NCBI GenBank assembly: GCA_002404675.1
Contig: DHKE01000017.1
Coordinates: 1-30,618, forward strand
Reading direction: 5' to 3'
Length of the DNA: 30,618 nt
Source: Porphyromonadaceae bacterium UBA4702
Lineage (GTDB): Bacteria; Bacteroidota; Bacteroidia; Bacteroidales; Muribaculaceae
The position numbers and the translations under genes were made by a program. Shown here in pieces: positions 6,810 to 14,945 of the stretch (position 1 is the first letter of the stretch; each line of letters begins with the position of its first letter). Under the pieces are notes generated by a model that was not told the DNA's origin, made no database searches, and saw only the letters and a list, made by a program, of their open reading frames with translations.

Positions 6810-9800
6810 TTACTTCTTCTCGGTCTGCTCCGGGTGGTTGCGGCGGTACTCGTCGCTGAGACGCTTGGACCGCTTCATGTCTACGCGCTTGAACTGTTCG
6901 TTTTCCTCAACGGACTTCATGTCCATGCCCGAAGCACGCAGGTAGTCCACCAGGTCGTAGAACATGGAGTCGATGCCTTTCTCCTCGGCAGAGGCATTGG
7001 CATACTCCTGCGGCGAATGCGAAGCCATTACATTGACCACCTCGGCATACTTGAGCACTTCGGCTGCCACATCCACGTCGCTTATGTCGCTGCCGCCGGC
7101 AGACGCGCTGTCGCTGCGGAGATACTTCTCGTGGTTCTTGCGCATCTCCTCGACATTGATGCCGAGCGACTTCACGTATGCCTCGATGCTTTTGTTGCCG
7201 CTGTACGTCTCATACAGCTCGATGAGGCGGTAGTACTGGTACGGTATCAACGTGGTCTCAACCGAAAGCGAGGGGTTGATGAACATCGACGACACATACT
7301 GGTTGTATTTGACATACTGCGCGTAATTGGCCATGATGCCTTTGAGCAGTTCCAGTCCTTTATGCGTCAGCGTTTTGTTGTTCAGACGGTCGCTCGTGCC
7401 CAGTTCACAATAGAGTTGTGCACGGGTCATGGCGTTGCTCAAGGCGAAAGGCATGGCAGTGTCGCGCAGGCGGCTGTCCATAAGCTGCATCACGTTGAGA
7501 GCCTTCCTGTATTCTGCGGCCGCGCCGGCAGCGTCGCCGGCTTTGCGCTTGCCGTTGCCTTGATAGATGAGTTCCTGCGCCAGGTCGAGCATCGAGCCGC
7601 GCATGGTGGTGAGCATACGCCCTGCTGTCTCGTCGAAATACGGTATGTGCGAAGTGGCCGGGTCTGCGTCCGCGCCGCCCCAGCGGTATTTTTTCGTCAC
7701 CACGTCGTATGCGCGGTCTGCGCGTGTTGCCATGCCCTCCTGTATGGTCGGCACAAGCTGGTGCGCCATGCCGGTGGAGCGGAGATACGGTGTCATGTTC
7801 AGGTGGTATTCCGGACCGACGGTGCAAGCCCAGTAAATGGGGCGTTCCCAGCCGTTGGCGGCGTTGGTGGCGATGATGTCGATCATGAGCAGCTCGCCCA
7901 ACGACACGTAGCCCTTGGACTTGACGTTCTGTGCATTTGCCAAATCGAAGACGATATTGTCCTGAATGGCTGCGGTGTCCTGCGGAGCGACAAGGCCACG
8001 CTTGATGACAGCCTCCTTGTCAACAGGTATGTACAGGTATCGGGCGTCGATGAGGGGATAGCCGTACCTTTCGCGCCCCTCACCGGCATATACACGTTTC
8101 AGCGCACCTAGCGCCTCCATCGGCTCGCCGCTGCCTAACGCGAATGTCGCCTCCAGACGGCCGTATGCATAGTCCTGCGGGCGAGCGGTGTATTTCACCG
8201 GCGGCGCGGTGTAGGACTGCATGCGCTGCTGGTCGGCATACCATTCGGAATTGAGGTACGACAGGTTAATTATCTTGACATCGGGACGCACGCCCTCAAC
8301 CTCCTGGGCATACCACAGGGGGAACGTGTCGTTGTCGCCGTTGCAGAATATTATCGCGTTAGGCTCGAGGCTCTCGAGGTAGTTCGCGCCGAAGTCGCGG
8401 GCGGCGTACCGTCCGGAGCGGTCATGGTCGTCCCATGTCTGGCTCACCATCTGCAGCGGTATGCAGATGCCCAGCACACACGCCACGGCGGCGCAAATGA
8501 CAGATGTCTTCCACTCGCCCTCAGGCTCGTCTACCAGCGAGGGTAGCTGCTCCGGCTCTTCGCCGCGAGCTGCAGGGCGGGCATTGACAGCTGCTGTGCC
8601 GGCAACTTCAGGTGCTGTGCCGGCAGCATCGGCTGTTGCCTTGCCCTTGTCCTTGCCCTTGGAGTTGGCGTTCTTGCGAGCCCACACGAGTATGCGCCAC
8701 AGTCCGGCGACACCCATGCCTATCCAGATGGCAAAAGCGTAGAACGAGCCGGCAAAGGCGTAGTCGCGCTCACGAGGCTGCCCGGGCGGCTGGTTCAGGT
8801 ACAGGACAATGGCGATGCCCGTCATGAAGAACAGGAAGAAGACCACCCAGAACTGCTCGATGCCGCGCTTGCCGGCAAACGCCTGCCACAACAGGCCGAT
8901 GATGCCCAGCAACAGCGGGAGCATATAGTAGACGTTGTGCCCCTTGTTGTTCTTGCCCAGGTCGTCCGGCAAGTACGACTGGTCGCCCAGGCGCGGGTTG
9001 TCAATGAACGGCAGTCCCGAAATCCAGTTGCCCAGGTCAAGCTCGCCGTGCTGGTTGAGCAAGTCATTCTGACGGCCGGCGAAGTTCCACATGAAATAGC
9101 GCATATACATGTGGTTGAGCTGGTAGTTGAAGAAGTAGGAGAAGTTCTGTCCGTATGTCGGGCGGTAAGCCGTCTTGACAGGATATGTCGGCATGCCATA
9201 GTCGGTGACAAACGGCTGCTGGCGCGTGTCGAGTTCAGGCACTGCCTCGCCCGTTTCCTTGTCTATGGCATGGATTTCCTTCATGTTGTCCGGCATCGTG
9301 TCCATATTGACCCATTCGCCGTACAGGCTCTTGTGCATCGCGCTGTGGATGCGCGGGAAGAGCATGTCGAGTTCAGGGTTCATCACATATTCTGCCTTGT
9401 ACCCCTTCTTGACATAGTAGTCTTCGTATGCCTTGGAGAGCTTGTCGTTTTCGGCGATGTCCTCGGGAGTCATAAGTCCGTCAGGGTCTGCCGGCTCGGC
9501 TCCATGCACGCCCTTGACATACTGAGCCGCGCCCTTCACAATAACAGGATCATAGTATGGCGTCCTGAGGGTGTACACGGTGCCTTGCTCGTCCTGGCCG
9601 AGCGTGTCGACAGCTTCGCCCACGAGTTCCTTCATCTGGCTGGAATTGATCGTCGCCCCGTACAGCAGCGGGACCTCGCCGTACTGCTCGCGGTTTAGGT
9701 AGTAGGCAAGGTCAAACACGTTGTCCGGCGAGTTCTGGTTCATCGGCGTGTCTGCGGTGGAGCGTATCAGTATGAGCGCGTAGCTGCTGTAGCCGACAAA

Positions 9801-10862
9801 TATCACGGCTATGCTCCACATCACCAGGTTGAGAGCCCGCACCGGCAGGGCCCGCTTCTTGCCGTCCCAGAATACGAACAGCAACACAGCAAGGCCAATG
9901 GTCAGCAACAGGCCTATCCACACGCCTGAGCCGATGAAGAGCATGCCCGAAAGCGTCACGGACACCAGGAACAGCAGGCGCATCGCCAAGGGGTTTGACT
10001 GGCGGCAGAACACCGCAAGCGTGGCGATGAACGCTGCCACCGTGACAATGCCGTAGATGAGCGTGCCGCTGTTGAACGACATCCCGAAGCCGTTGACGCA
10101 CGTCAGCTCAAACTGCTGCGCCACCTTGATGAAGCCCGGCACAAGGCCGTACAGCACGAAGAAGATGATGGCAAACGAGATGACCAGCGCGAGCAGCGAT
10201 TTGCCCACGTCCATTTTCTTGAAGCGGCGGTATGCGTAGACCAGAACTATCGCCGGTATGCACAGCAGGTTGAGCAGGTGCACGGCGACGCTGATGCCGA
10301 TGATGTAGGCTATGAGTATCAGATAACGGTCTGCCCCAGGGTCGTCAGCCCGGTTCTCCCATTTCAGTATCAGCCAGAATACCAGTGCGGTACAGAATGA
10401 GGAGAAGGCATATACCTCACCCTCGACGGCGGAGAACCAGAACGTGTCGCTCCACGTGTAAGCCAACGCGCCGACGAGTCCGCAGCCCATTATGATGAGA
10501 TACTGCTGCAGCGACGGCTCTGCGGTCTGTCCGTCGCGCACCACGAGCCGACGCACCAGATGCGTGACAGTCCAGAAGAGCAGCAGTATGGTCAATGCAC
10601 TCAGCAGGCCGCTCATGGCGTTGACCATCACGGAGACAGTCTCAGGCGATGAAGCGAAATTGGCGAAGAAACGCGCCGTGAGCATGAAGATCGGGTTGCC
10701 CGGCGGGTGGCCGATTTCCAGCTTGTCTGCCTGGATTATGAACTCGCCGCAGTCCCAGTAGGAAGCGGTAGGCTCGAGGGTGAGCCAGTATGTGCAGAGG
10801 GCTATCAGGAACACGCCCCAGCCGCACAAGTTGTTGATCAGATTATATTTCCTGGTAATCAT
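6810..10862 (-). CDS. DUF2723 / TMEM260-like polytopic membrane protein (putative GT-C glycosyltransferase)
   Basis: Very large membrane protein (1350 residues) of the DUF2723 family. The animal member TMEM260 is a protein O-mannosyltransferase (CAZy GT117); transfer of that role here is inference. After the first transmembrane segment (about 12-29) comes the acidic loop WDCGEF (36-41) followed by GHPPG (51-55), as expected for a GT-C active site facing the periplasm. Many further hydrophobic segments follow, broken near residue 740-800 by a charged Ala/Pro/Glu linker. The last third is soluble, with Tyr- and Trp-rich blocks and a helical C-terminus. First gene of the seven-gene minus-strand cluster; its own -7 box lies 72 bp upstream. 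The ATG at 10862 gives the family N-terminus. Confidence 0.88.
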   Translation of the reverse strand: MITRKYNLINNLCGWGVFLIALCTYWLTLEPTASYWDCGEFIIQADKLEIGHPPGNPIFMLTARFFANFASSPETVSVMVNAMSGLLSALTILLLFWTVTHLVRRLVVRDGQTAEPSLQQYLIIMGCGLVGALAYTWSDTFWFSAVEGEVYAFSSFCTALVFWLILKWENRADDPGADRYLILIAYIIGISVAVHLLNLLCIPAIVLVYAYRRFKKMDVGKSLLALVISFAIIFFVLYGLVPGFIKVAQQFELTCVNGFGMSFNSGTLIYGIVTVAAFIATLAVFCRQSNPLAMRLLFLVSVTLSGMLFIGSGVWIGLLLTIGLAVLLFVFWDGKKRALPVRALNLVMWSIAVIFVGYSSYALILIRSTADTPMNQNSPDNVFDLAYYLNREQYGEVPLLYGATINSSQMKELVGEAVDTLGQDEQGTVYTLRTPYYDPVIVKGAAQYVKGVHGAEPADPDGLMTPEDIAENDKLSKAYEDYYVKKGYKAEYVMNPELDMLFPRIHSAMHKSLYGEWVNMDTMPDNMKEIHAIDKETGEAVPELDTRQQPFVTDYGMPTYPVKTAYRPTYGQNFSYFFNYQLNHMYMRYFMWNFAGRQNDLLNQHGELDLGNWISGLPFIDNPRLGDQSYLPDDLGKNNKGHNVYYMLPLLLGIIGLLWQAFAGKRGIEQFWVVFFLFFMTGIAIVLYLNQPPGQPRERDYAFAGSFYAFAIWIGMGVAGLWRILVWARKNANSKGKDKGKATADAAGTAPEVAGTAAVNARPAARGEEPEQLPSLVDEPEGEWKTSVICAAVACVLGICIPLQMVSQTWDDHDRSGRYAARDFGANYLESLEPNAIIFCNGDNDTFPLWYAQEVEGVRPDVKIINLSYLNSEWYADQQRMQSYTAPPVKYTARPQDYAYGRLEATFALGSGEPMEALGALKRVYAGEGRERYGYPLIDARYLYIPVDKEAVIKRGLVAPQDTAAIQDNIVFDLANAQNVKSKGYVSLGELLMIDIIATNAANGWERPIYWACTVGPEYHLNMTPYLRSTGMAHQLVPTIQEGMATRADRAYDVVTKKYRWGGADADPATSHIPYFDETAGRMLTTMRGSMLDLAQELIYQGNGKRKAGDAAGAAAEYRKALNVMQLMDSRLRDTAMPFALSNAMTRAQLYCELGTSDRLNNKTLTHKGLELLKGIMANYAQYVKYNQYVSSMFINPSLSVETTLIPYQYYRLIELYETYSGNKSIEAYVKSLGINVEEMRKNHEKYLRSDSASAGGSDISDVDVAAEVLKYAEVVNVMASHSPQEYANASAEEKGIDSMFYDLVDYLRASGMDMKSVEENEQFKRVDMKRSKRLSDEYRRNHPEQTEKK

Positions 10863-10933
10863 ACAGTCCTAAAATCGCGTGTCCTGCGCCGCCGCATCGG
10901 TGTGTCGGGGAGACACGGACACAATATGACACG

Positions 10934-10941
10934 CAAAATTA
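10934..10941 (-). promoter_or_regulatory. Promoter -7 box for the DUF2723 operon
   Basis: The minus strand reads TAATTTTG, matching TAnnTTTG, 72 bp before the ATG at 10862. No clear -33 TTTG at 19-21 bp. Confidence 0.55.
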
Positions 10942-11093
10942 GCCAAAAAATTTCATCCGCCGCCGTTCCGCCCCCATTTTTTCACCCGACAGCCGCCGCA
11001 AAGCTCGCAAGCTGCCGCGCCCGACACCGGCATAACGACACCGACAGCATATCAATGCCAACTCCGCACGTTTTGCCACCCCATGTACACGAA

Positions 11094-11131
11094 AAGATAT
11101 ACGGGCAATTTTACAACTGCCCGTATATCTT
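11094..11131 (-). terminator. Intrinsic terminator after the DUF2795 gene
   Basis: A perfect 14-bp inverted repeat (AAGATATACGGGCA with its complement) has a 10-nt loop. On the minus strand it is followed by a short T run within ATCTTTTCG. It lies 42 bp past the stop of the DUF2795 gene and before the DUF2723 promoter, so it separates the two transcripts. Confidence 0.8.
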
Positions 11132-11173
11132 CATAGCCAGCCGCTTGAACTGACATTCCTTTGCTGAAAGCAA

Positions 11174-11395
11174 TCAGTATTCCTCCTCGTTGAAGAAGAA
11201 GTCGTCGCCGGTCGGATAGTCCGGCCAGATGTCCTCGATGCTTTCGTATGTATCGCCCTCGTCCTCGATTTCCTGCAAGTTTTCTATCACTTCCATCGGG
11301 GCGCCGCTGCGCATTGCGTAGTCTATCAGTTCCTCGCGTGTCGCGGGCCATGGCGCGTCGTCAAGTTTTGACGCGAGTTCAAGTGTCCAGTACAT
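11174..11395 (-). CDS. Small acidic protein, DUF2795 family
   Basis: Protein of 73 residues, strongly acidic, with the DUF2795 pattern: PWPATREELIDYAMRSGAP, then VIENLQEIEDEGDTYESIED. The C-terminus is acidic and aromatic (DDFFFNEEEY). Function is unknown; this size and sequence are well conserved in Bacteroidales as I recall them. The frame extends upstream to 11740, but the ATG at 11395 lies just 44 bp below an excellent promoter, which fixes the start. The gene is a single transcription unit with its own promoter and terminator. Confidence 0.85.
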   Translation of the reverse strand: MYWTLELASKLDDAPWPATREELIDYAMRSGAPMEVIENLQEIEDEGDTYESIEDIWPDYPTGDDFFFNEEEY

Positions 11396-11438
11396 ATTAT
11401 GAATGTCTTGTTTGGTTATCGGTTTTATTTTCGGGGTG

Positions 11439-11469
11439 CAAAGATAATAAAAGGCGGCAATATATGCAA
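11439..11469 (-). promoter_or_regulatory. Promoter for the DUF2795 gene
   Basis: On the minus strand TTG (11469-11467) is followed by a 20-bp spacer and TATCTTTG (11446-11439), matching the Bacteroidota -33/-7 layout. Transcription would start near 11434, giving a leader of about 38 nt. Confidence 0.7.
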
Positions 11470-11478
11470 TACGTCTTC

Positions 11479-12039
11479 TCAGTCCTTGCTCCACTTTATC
11501 TCCTCCACGCCGGCGATGTGGTTGAAATAGCGGGCGAGGATGAAGAGGTAGTCGCTCATGCGGTTGATGTAGCGCAGCAGCGTCGGGTCTACGTATTCCT
11601 CCTGTGCGAGGTCGAGCAGACGGCGTTCTGTGCGGCGGCACACGCTGCGCGCTATGTGGGCCTTGGCGGAAAGGGGCGTGCCGCCTGGCAGGACAAATGC
11701 ACGCACCTTCGGCGTGGCTTCGTCGAGGGTGTCCACCCATTTCTCTATCGCATCAACATGGCTCTGGGTCAGCCCCCAAGTCTTGGGTTCAGTGCCTGGC
11801 TCAACGGGGGTGGCGAGATAGCCGCCGAAGTTGAAGAGCATGTTCTGCACCGACAGCAGCTGCTTGCGGTTCTCCTCGGGACAGTCAGGGTCGGAGAGAA
11901 TTGCGCCGAGGAACGAGCCGAACTCATCGACAGTCCCGTATGCTTCGAGGCGCACACTGTTTTTTGCTATTCTCACACCGCCCACGAGCGATGTCGTGCC
12001 GGCGTCTCCGCCGCGCGTGTACAGGTTGCTTTTGGCCAT
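11479..12039 (-). CDS. Cob(I)alamin adenosyltransferase, PduO type
   Basis: Transfers the adenosyl group of ATP to cob(I)alamin to make adenosylcobalamin, in the cytoplasm. The 186-residue product is a complete PduO-type four-helix enzyme. The ATP-binding motif YTRGGDAGTTSL is at 7-18, FVLPGG at 115-120, the conserved arginine helix RSVCRRTER at 131-139, and NRMSDYLF at 159-166. The chosen ATG gives the standard MAKSNLYTRGGD start. The gene is divergent from dnaX with a 182-bp gap. No other cobalamin gene is next to it and I see no cobalamin riboswitch. The alternative CobA/BtuR family is excluded by the lack of its N-terminal P-loop. Confidence 0.94.
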   Translation of the reverse strand: MAKSNLYTRGGDAGTTSLVGGVRIAKNSVRLEAYGTVDEFGSFLGAILSDPDCPEENRKQLLSVQNMLFNFGGYLATPVEPGTEPKTWGLTQSHVDAIEKWVDTLDEATPKVRAFVLPGGTPLSAKAHIARSVCRRTERRLLDLAQEEYVDPTLLRYINRMSDYLFILARYFNHIAGVEEIKWSKD

Positions 12040-12127
12040 AATCCAGTGATTTTTCTATGTAACGAGGCTGGCGCGGATTTGTTGCAGCCGCCAGCGGATT
12101 TTTCGCGGCAGAAACATGACGCAGATC

Positions 12128-12158
12128 TTGCGTATGCGCCGATTTTGTCTTACATTTG
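12128..12158 (+). promoter_or_regulatory. Promoter for dnaX
   Basis: TTG at 12128-12130, a 20-bp spacer and TACATTTG at 12151-12158 match the Bacteroidota promoter. Predicted start near 12163, leader about 59 nt before the ATG at 12222. Confidence 0.7.
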
Positions 12159-12221
12159 CAGAACGCTTCCGCCGCGGCTGTCGCGGCTGGGCTGATTACG
12201 CAACAAACCACACATTACGCC

Positions 12222-14042
12222 ATGGAGCAATCCACGCCATACATAGTGTCGGCACGCAAGTACAGGCCTTCATCTTTCGCCTCCGTTGTGGGGCAGGAGG
12301 CCCTGACATCGACACTCAAGAACGCCATCGACTCCAACCGTCTCGCGCAGGCATACCTGTTCTGCGGGCCGAGGGGCGTCGGCAAGACATCGTGCGCCCG
12401 CATATTCGCCAAGACCATAAACTGCCTCAACCCGACACCCGAGGGGGAGGCGTGCGGCGAATGTGAGTCTTGCCGCGCCATGGAGCAGGGCAACTCGTTC
12501 AACGTCATCGAGCTGGACGCGGCCTCAAACAACTCTGTCGAGGACATACGCAACCTCACGGACCAGGTGAATGTGCCGCCGCAGGTAGGCAAATACCGCG
12601 TGTTCATCATCGACGAGGTGCACATGCTCTCCAACGCGGCGTTCAACGCCTTCCTCAAGACGCTTGAGGAGCCGCCCAAGTATGTGATTTTCATACTCGC
12701 GACCACAGAGAAGCACAAGGTCATACCGACTATCCTGAGCCGCTGCCAGATATATGACTTCAAGCGCATCACCATACCCGACATGGTGGCGCACCTGCAG
12801 CATGTGGCGCAGAGCGAGGGGATAAGCGCGGAAGTGCCGGCGCTGAACGTGATAGCACGCAAGGCCGACGGCGCGATGCGCGACGCGCTCTCGATATTCG
12901 ACCAGGTAGCGGCATCGTCTCGCGGAAACATCACCTACGCCTCGGCTATCGAGAGCCTGAATGTGCTGGACTATGACTACTATTTCAACCTCGTTGGCGC
13001 TTTCCGCACTCACGACGTGCAGCGTGCGCTGGTGCTGTACAAGGAGATACGCGACAAGGGATTTGACTCGCAGTTTTTCGTCAACGGCCTCGCCGGGCAC
13101 ATCCGCGACCTGATGGTGGCAAGCACGCCGCAGACCACTGCCCTGCTTGAAGTGGCAGACGAGGTGGCGGCAACATACATGAAACAAGCAGGCTCGCTGA
13201 CTGCCGACTGGTATTACCGCGCCATTGAGCTGCTCAACGACTGCGACTTGAGCTACAAGCAGGTGACAGACAAGCGGCTGCACGTCGAGCTGTGCCTGAT
13301 ACGCCTGTGCCGCATCGGCATACCGAACCAAGCAGGACAAGCAGCTGCACCCGCTGCGGCACCGGCAGCACCCGCGACACCACAGGCTGCCGCTCCGCAA
13401 GCTGCGGCAAAGCCCGCCCCTGCTGCAGCCGTGGCACAGCAACAGCAGACAACACCGGCGCCGCCCCACCCTGCTGCCCCACCGCAACCGCGACCTGCCA
13501 CAGCTGCCACAACACACAACCCGGCTGTGCGCCACACCGTCAGGATTACGGCTGCACCCGCTGCGCCGCGCACCGCTGCCGTTCCAAGGCCAGCCCAACC
13601 GGCACAGGCAGCGGCTGCCACGACGACAAAAGCACCGGCTGAACCGCAAGCGCCGGCAAGCCATCCACCGGTGGGGGGAGACAGGAGCTTCACACAGGAG
13701 GAGCTGATGGCGTGCTGGAAATCGTTCATGGATGAGCATCAGGACAAGCACCTGCTACTCAGCGCAATGCGCCAACACGCGCCGCAAAGCATCGGCAGCG
13801 GCCGATACAAAATCATGGCAGACCACCCGGGCATGGAGCAGACGCTCACATCCTCGCTGCCCGAACTGACCGGCTACTTGCGCCAGCGTCTGCACAATGA
13901 CGCGCTGACACTCGTCGTGGAACAAGCCAAGCCGCAGGAACGCGCCCGCGTGCTGTCGCCGCGAGAGTCGCTGAAACAGGCTGCCGACAACAACAAGACG
14001 CTGCACGCGCTGCTTACATCTATCGACGCTGAAATGATATGA
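12222..14042 (+). CDS. dnaX: DNA polymerase III subunit gamma/tau
   Basis: Clamp-loader ATPase of 606 residues that loads the sliding clamp and links polymerase cores. Walker A is GPRGVGKT (49-56). The zinc module cysteines are C68, C78, C81 and C84. Walker B is DEVH (131-134) and the SRC arginine-finger motif is at 173-175. The clamp-loader lid and collar domains run to about 368. A very Ala/Pro/Gln-rich linker (about 370-492) then leads to a C-terminal tau-like domain starting near QEELMACWKSFM. The frame extends upstream to 12156, but the ATG at 12222 gives the conserved YIVSARKYRP start. I saw no A-tract frameshift site like that of E. coli. It overlaps the next gene by ATGA. Confidence 0.96.
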   Translation: MEQSTPYIVSARKYRPSSFASVVGQEALTSTLKNAIDSNRLAQAYLFCGPRGVGKTSCARIFAKTINCLNPTPEGEACGECESCRAMEQGNSFNVIELDAASNNSVEDIRNLTDQVNVPPQVGKYRVFIIDEVHMLSNAAFNAFLKTLEEPPKYVIFILATTEKHKVIPTILSRCQIYDFKRITIPDMVAHLQHVAQSEGISAEVPALNVIARKADGAMRDALSIFDQVAASSRGNITYASAIESLNVLDYDYYFNLVGAFRTHDVQRALVLYKEIRDKGFDSQFFVNGLAGHIRDLMVASTPQTTALLEVADEVAATYMKQAGSLTADWYYRAIELLNDCDLSYKQVTDKRLHVELCLIRLCRIGIPNQAGQAAAPAAAPAAPATPQAAAPQAAAKPAPAAAVAQQQQTTPAPPHPAAPPQPRPATAATTHNPAVRHTVRITAAPAAPRTAAVPRPAQPAQAAAATTTKAPAEPQAPASHPPVGGDRSFTQEELMACWKSFMDEHQDKHLLLSAMRQHAPQSIGSGRYKIMADHPGMEQTLTSSLPELTGYLRQRLHNDALTLVVEQAKPQERARVLSPRESLKQAADNNKTLHALLTSIDAEMI

Positions 14043-14920
14043 AACACCTCGCAAAACACATACGCCCATTTGCCCGCAGGGCCCTGCTGATAGCCGCTCC
14101 CGTTGCCGCCGTGGCGCTTGCCGGGTCTTGCGGCTCGGAGAAGCGGCAGGATGCCGACAGCGACAGCATGCCCGCCGTCAAAAAAGACTCAATAGACACT
14201 TTCACCTCGCCCGACCTCGGGCTGTGGCACCTGCACGGACACGTCTCAGGCGCGGCGTTCCTCTCCTACGAGGTCAAGGACGAAAGCGCGATGCCCGCGC
14301 CGGATGCCGTCGCCGCCCTCGATTCAATCACATTCGACACCCGGGGGCTGCTCACCTCGCTGGCGAGCGGAAGCATCGAGAAGGGGGAAACATACCTCGA
14401 CTCCGAGCTGCTGCTCACATACAGCGACAGCGGCGAGTTCCAGTCCGGCACGGACAAGGCTGCGGCGGCTCGCGGCAACAAGCTCATCATCAAGCTCTCA
14501 CGCACCTCTGGAGGATACCTGCAAGTGATACAGGCTCTCGGCACTGACCGCGAAATGTCAAACCCTGACACCTTCGTCAGGCTGCTGGAATGGACTGACG
14601 GCACTCTCTATTCCGACGAGACGGAATACAGCGGCGAAGGGACGCAGCGCGTGACATACTCGTACAATGACGACGGACTCCCCGACAAGATTGTCTCCAA
14701 AATAGCCGACATGAGCGGCGATGTATCCGTAGAGGAAGAATATACCTACACGCAGTTTGACAGCAACGGCAACTGGACGGAACGGCGCGTGAAATGCAGC
14801 TCCGAAATCACCGACGGCGAGGCCGACGGCACCAACATGAAGACCACACGCTCTGTGACCAACCGCGTTGACCGCCGACGCATATACTACTACCCCACCG
14901 ACGCTGTCGGCAGCAAATGA
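14039..14920 (+). CDS. Putative lipoprotein of unknown function
   Basis: I do not recognise this 293-residue protein. The N-terminus has a basic start and a hydrophobic segment ending in ALAGSC, a Bacteroidota-type lipobox, so it is probably anchored to a membrane. The mature part is polar and beta-rich, with YSYNDDGLPDKIVSKI and YTYTQFDSNGNWTERRV, resembling RHS-like or YD-repeat strands. Near the N-terminus are Asp-Ser-hydrophobic triplets (DSM, DSI, and DSI again further in) that fit the Bacteroidota O-glycosylation sequon. Its start overlaps the dnaX stop (ATGA), so it is translationally coupled; the link to dnaX function is probably only positional. Confidence 0.8.
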   Translation: MKHLAKHIRPFARRALLIAAPVAAVALAGSCGSEKRQDADSDSMPAVKKDSIDTFTSPDLGLWHLHGHVSGAAFLSYEVKDESAMPAPDAVAALDSITFDTRGLLTSLASGSIEKGETYLDSELLLTYSDSGEFQSGTDKAAAARGNKLIIKLSRTSGGYLQVIQALGTDREMSNPDTFVRLLEWTDGTLYSDETEYSGEGTQRVTYSYNDDGLPDKIVSKIADMSGDVSVEEEYTYTQFDSNGNWTERRVKCSSEITDGEADGTNMKTTRSVTNRVDRRRIYYYPTDAVGSK

Positions 14921-14945
14921 CACAACCCTCTATAACTCACCGATT

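Larger units (their letters stand above)
10863..11173. other. Intergenic region with DUF2723 leader and a minus-strand terminator
   Basis: These 311 bp hold no convincing gene. They contain the -7 box for DUF2723 at 10934-10941, a small GTGTC/GACAC hairpin in the resulting leader near 10900-10915, and the terminator of the DUF2795 gene at 11094-11131. The stretch between them shows nothing I can assign. Confidence 0.6.

Noticed and set aside
6192..8111. Long plus-strand open frame (639 codons) antisense to the DUF2723 and deacetylase genes
   Set aside because: The minus strand encodes recognisable families throughout, and the plus-strand translation is His/Val/Arg-rich with no motif, as expected from GC-rich codon shadowing.
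12040..12221. Cobalamin riboswitch upstream of the adenosyltransferase
   Set aside because: The divergent gap is only 182 bp, also holds the dnaX promoter, and shows no B12-box-like sequence or extended helices.
12525..13751. Long minus-strand open frame (408 codons) opposite dnaX
   Set aside because: Shadow of the GC-rich dnaX codons; Cys/Arg/Leu-rich translation with no domain, while dnaX is unmistakable.
12222..14042. Programmed frameshift producing a short gamma form of dnaX
   Set aside because: I found no A AAA AAG type slippery run with a following stem in the expected region; the frame is continuous.
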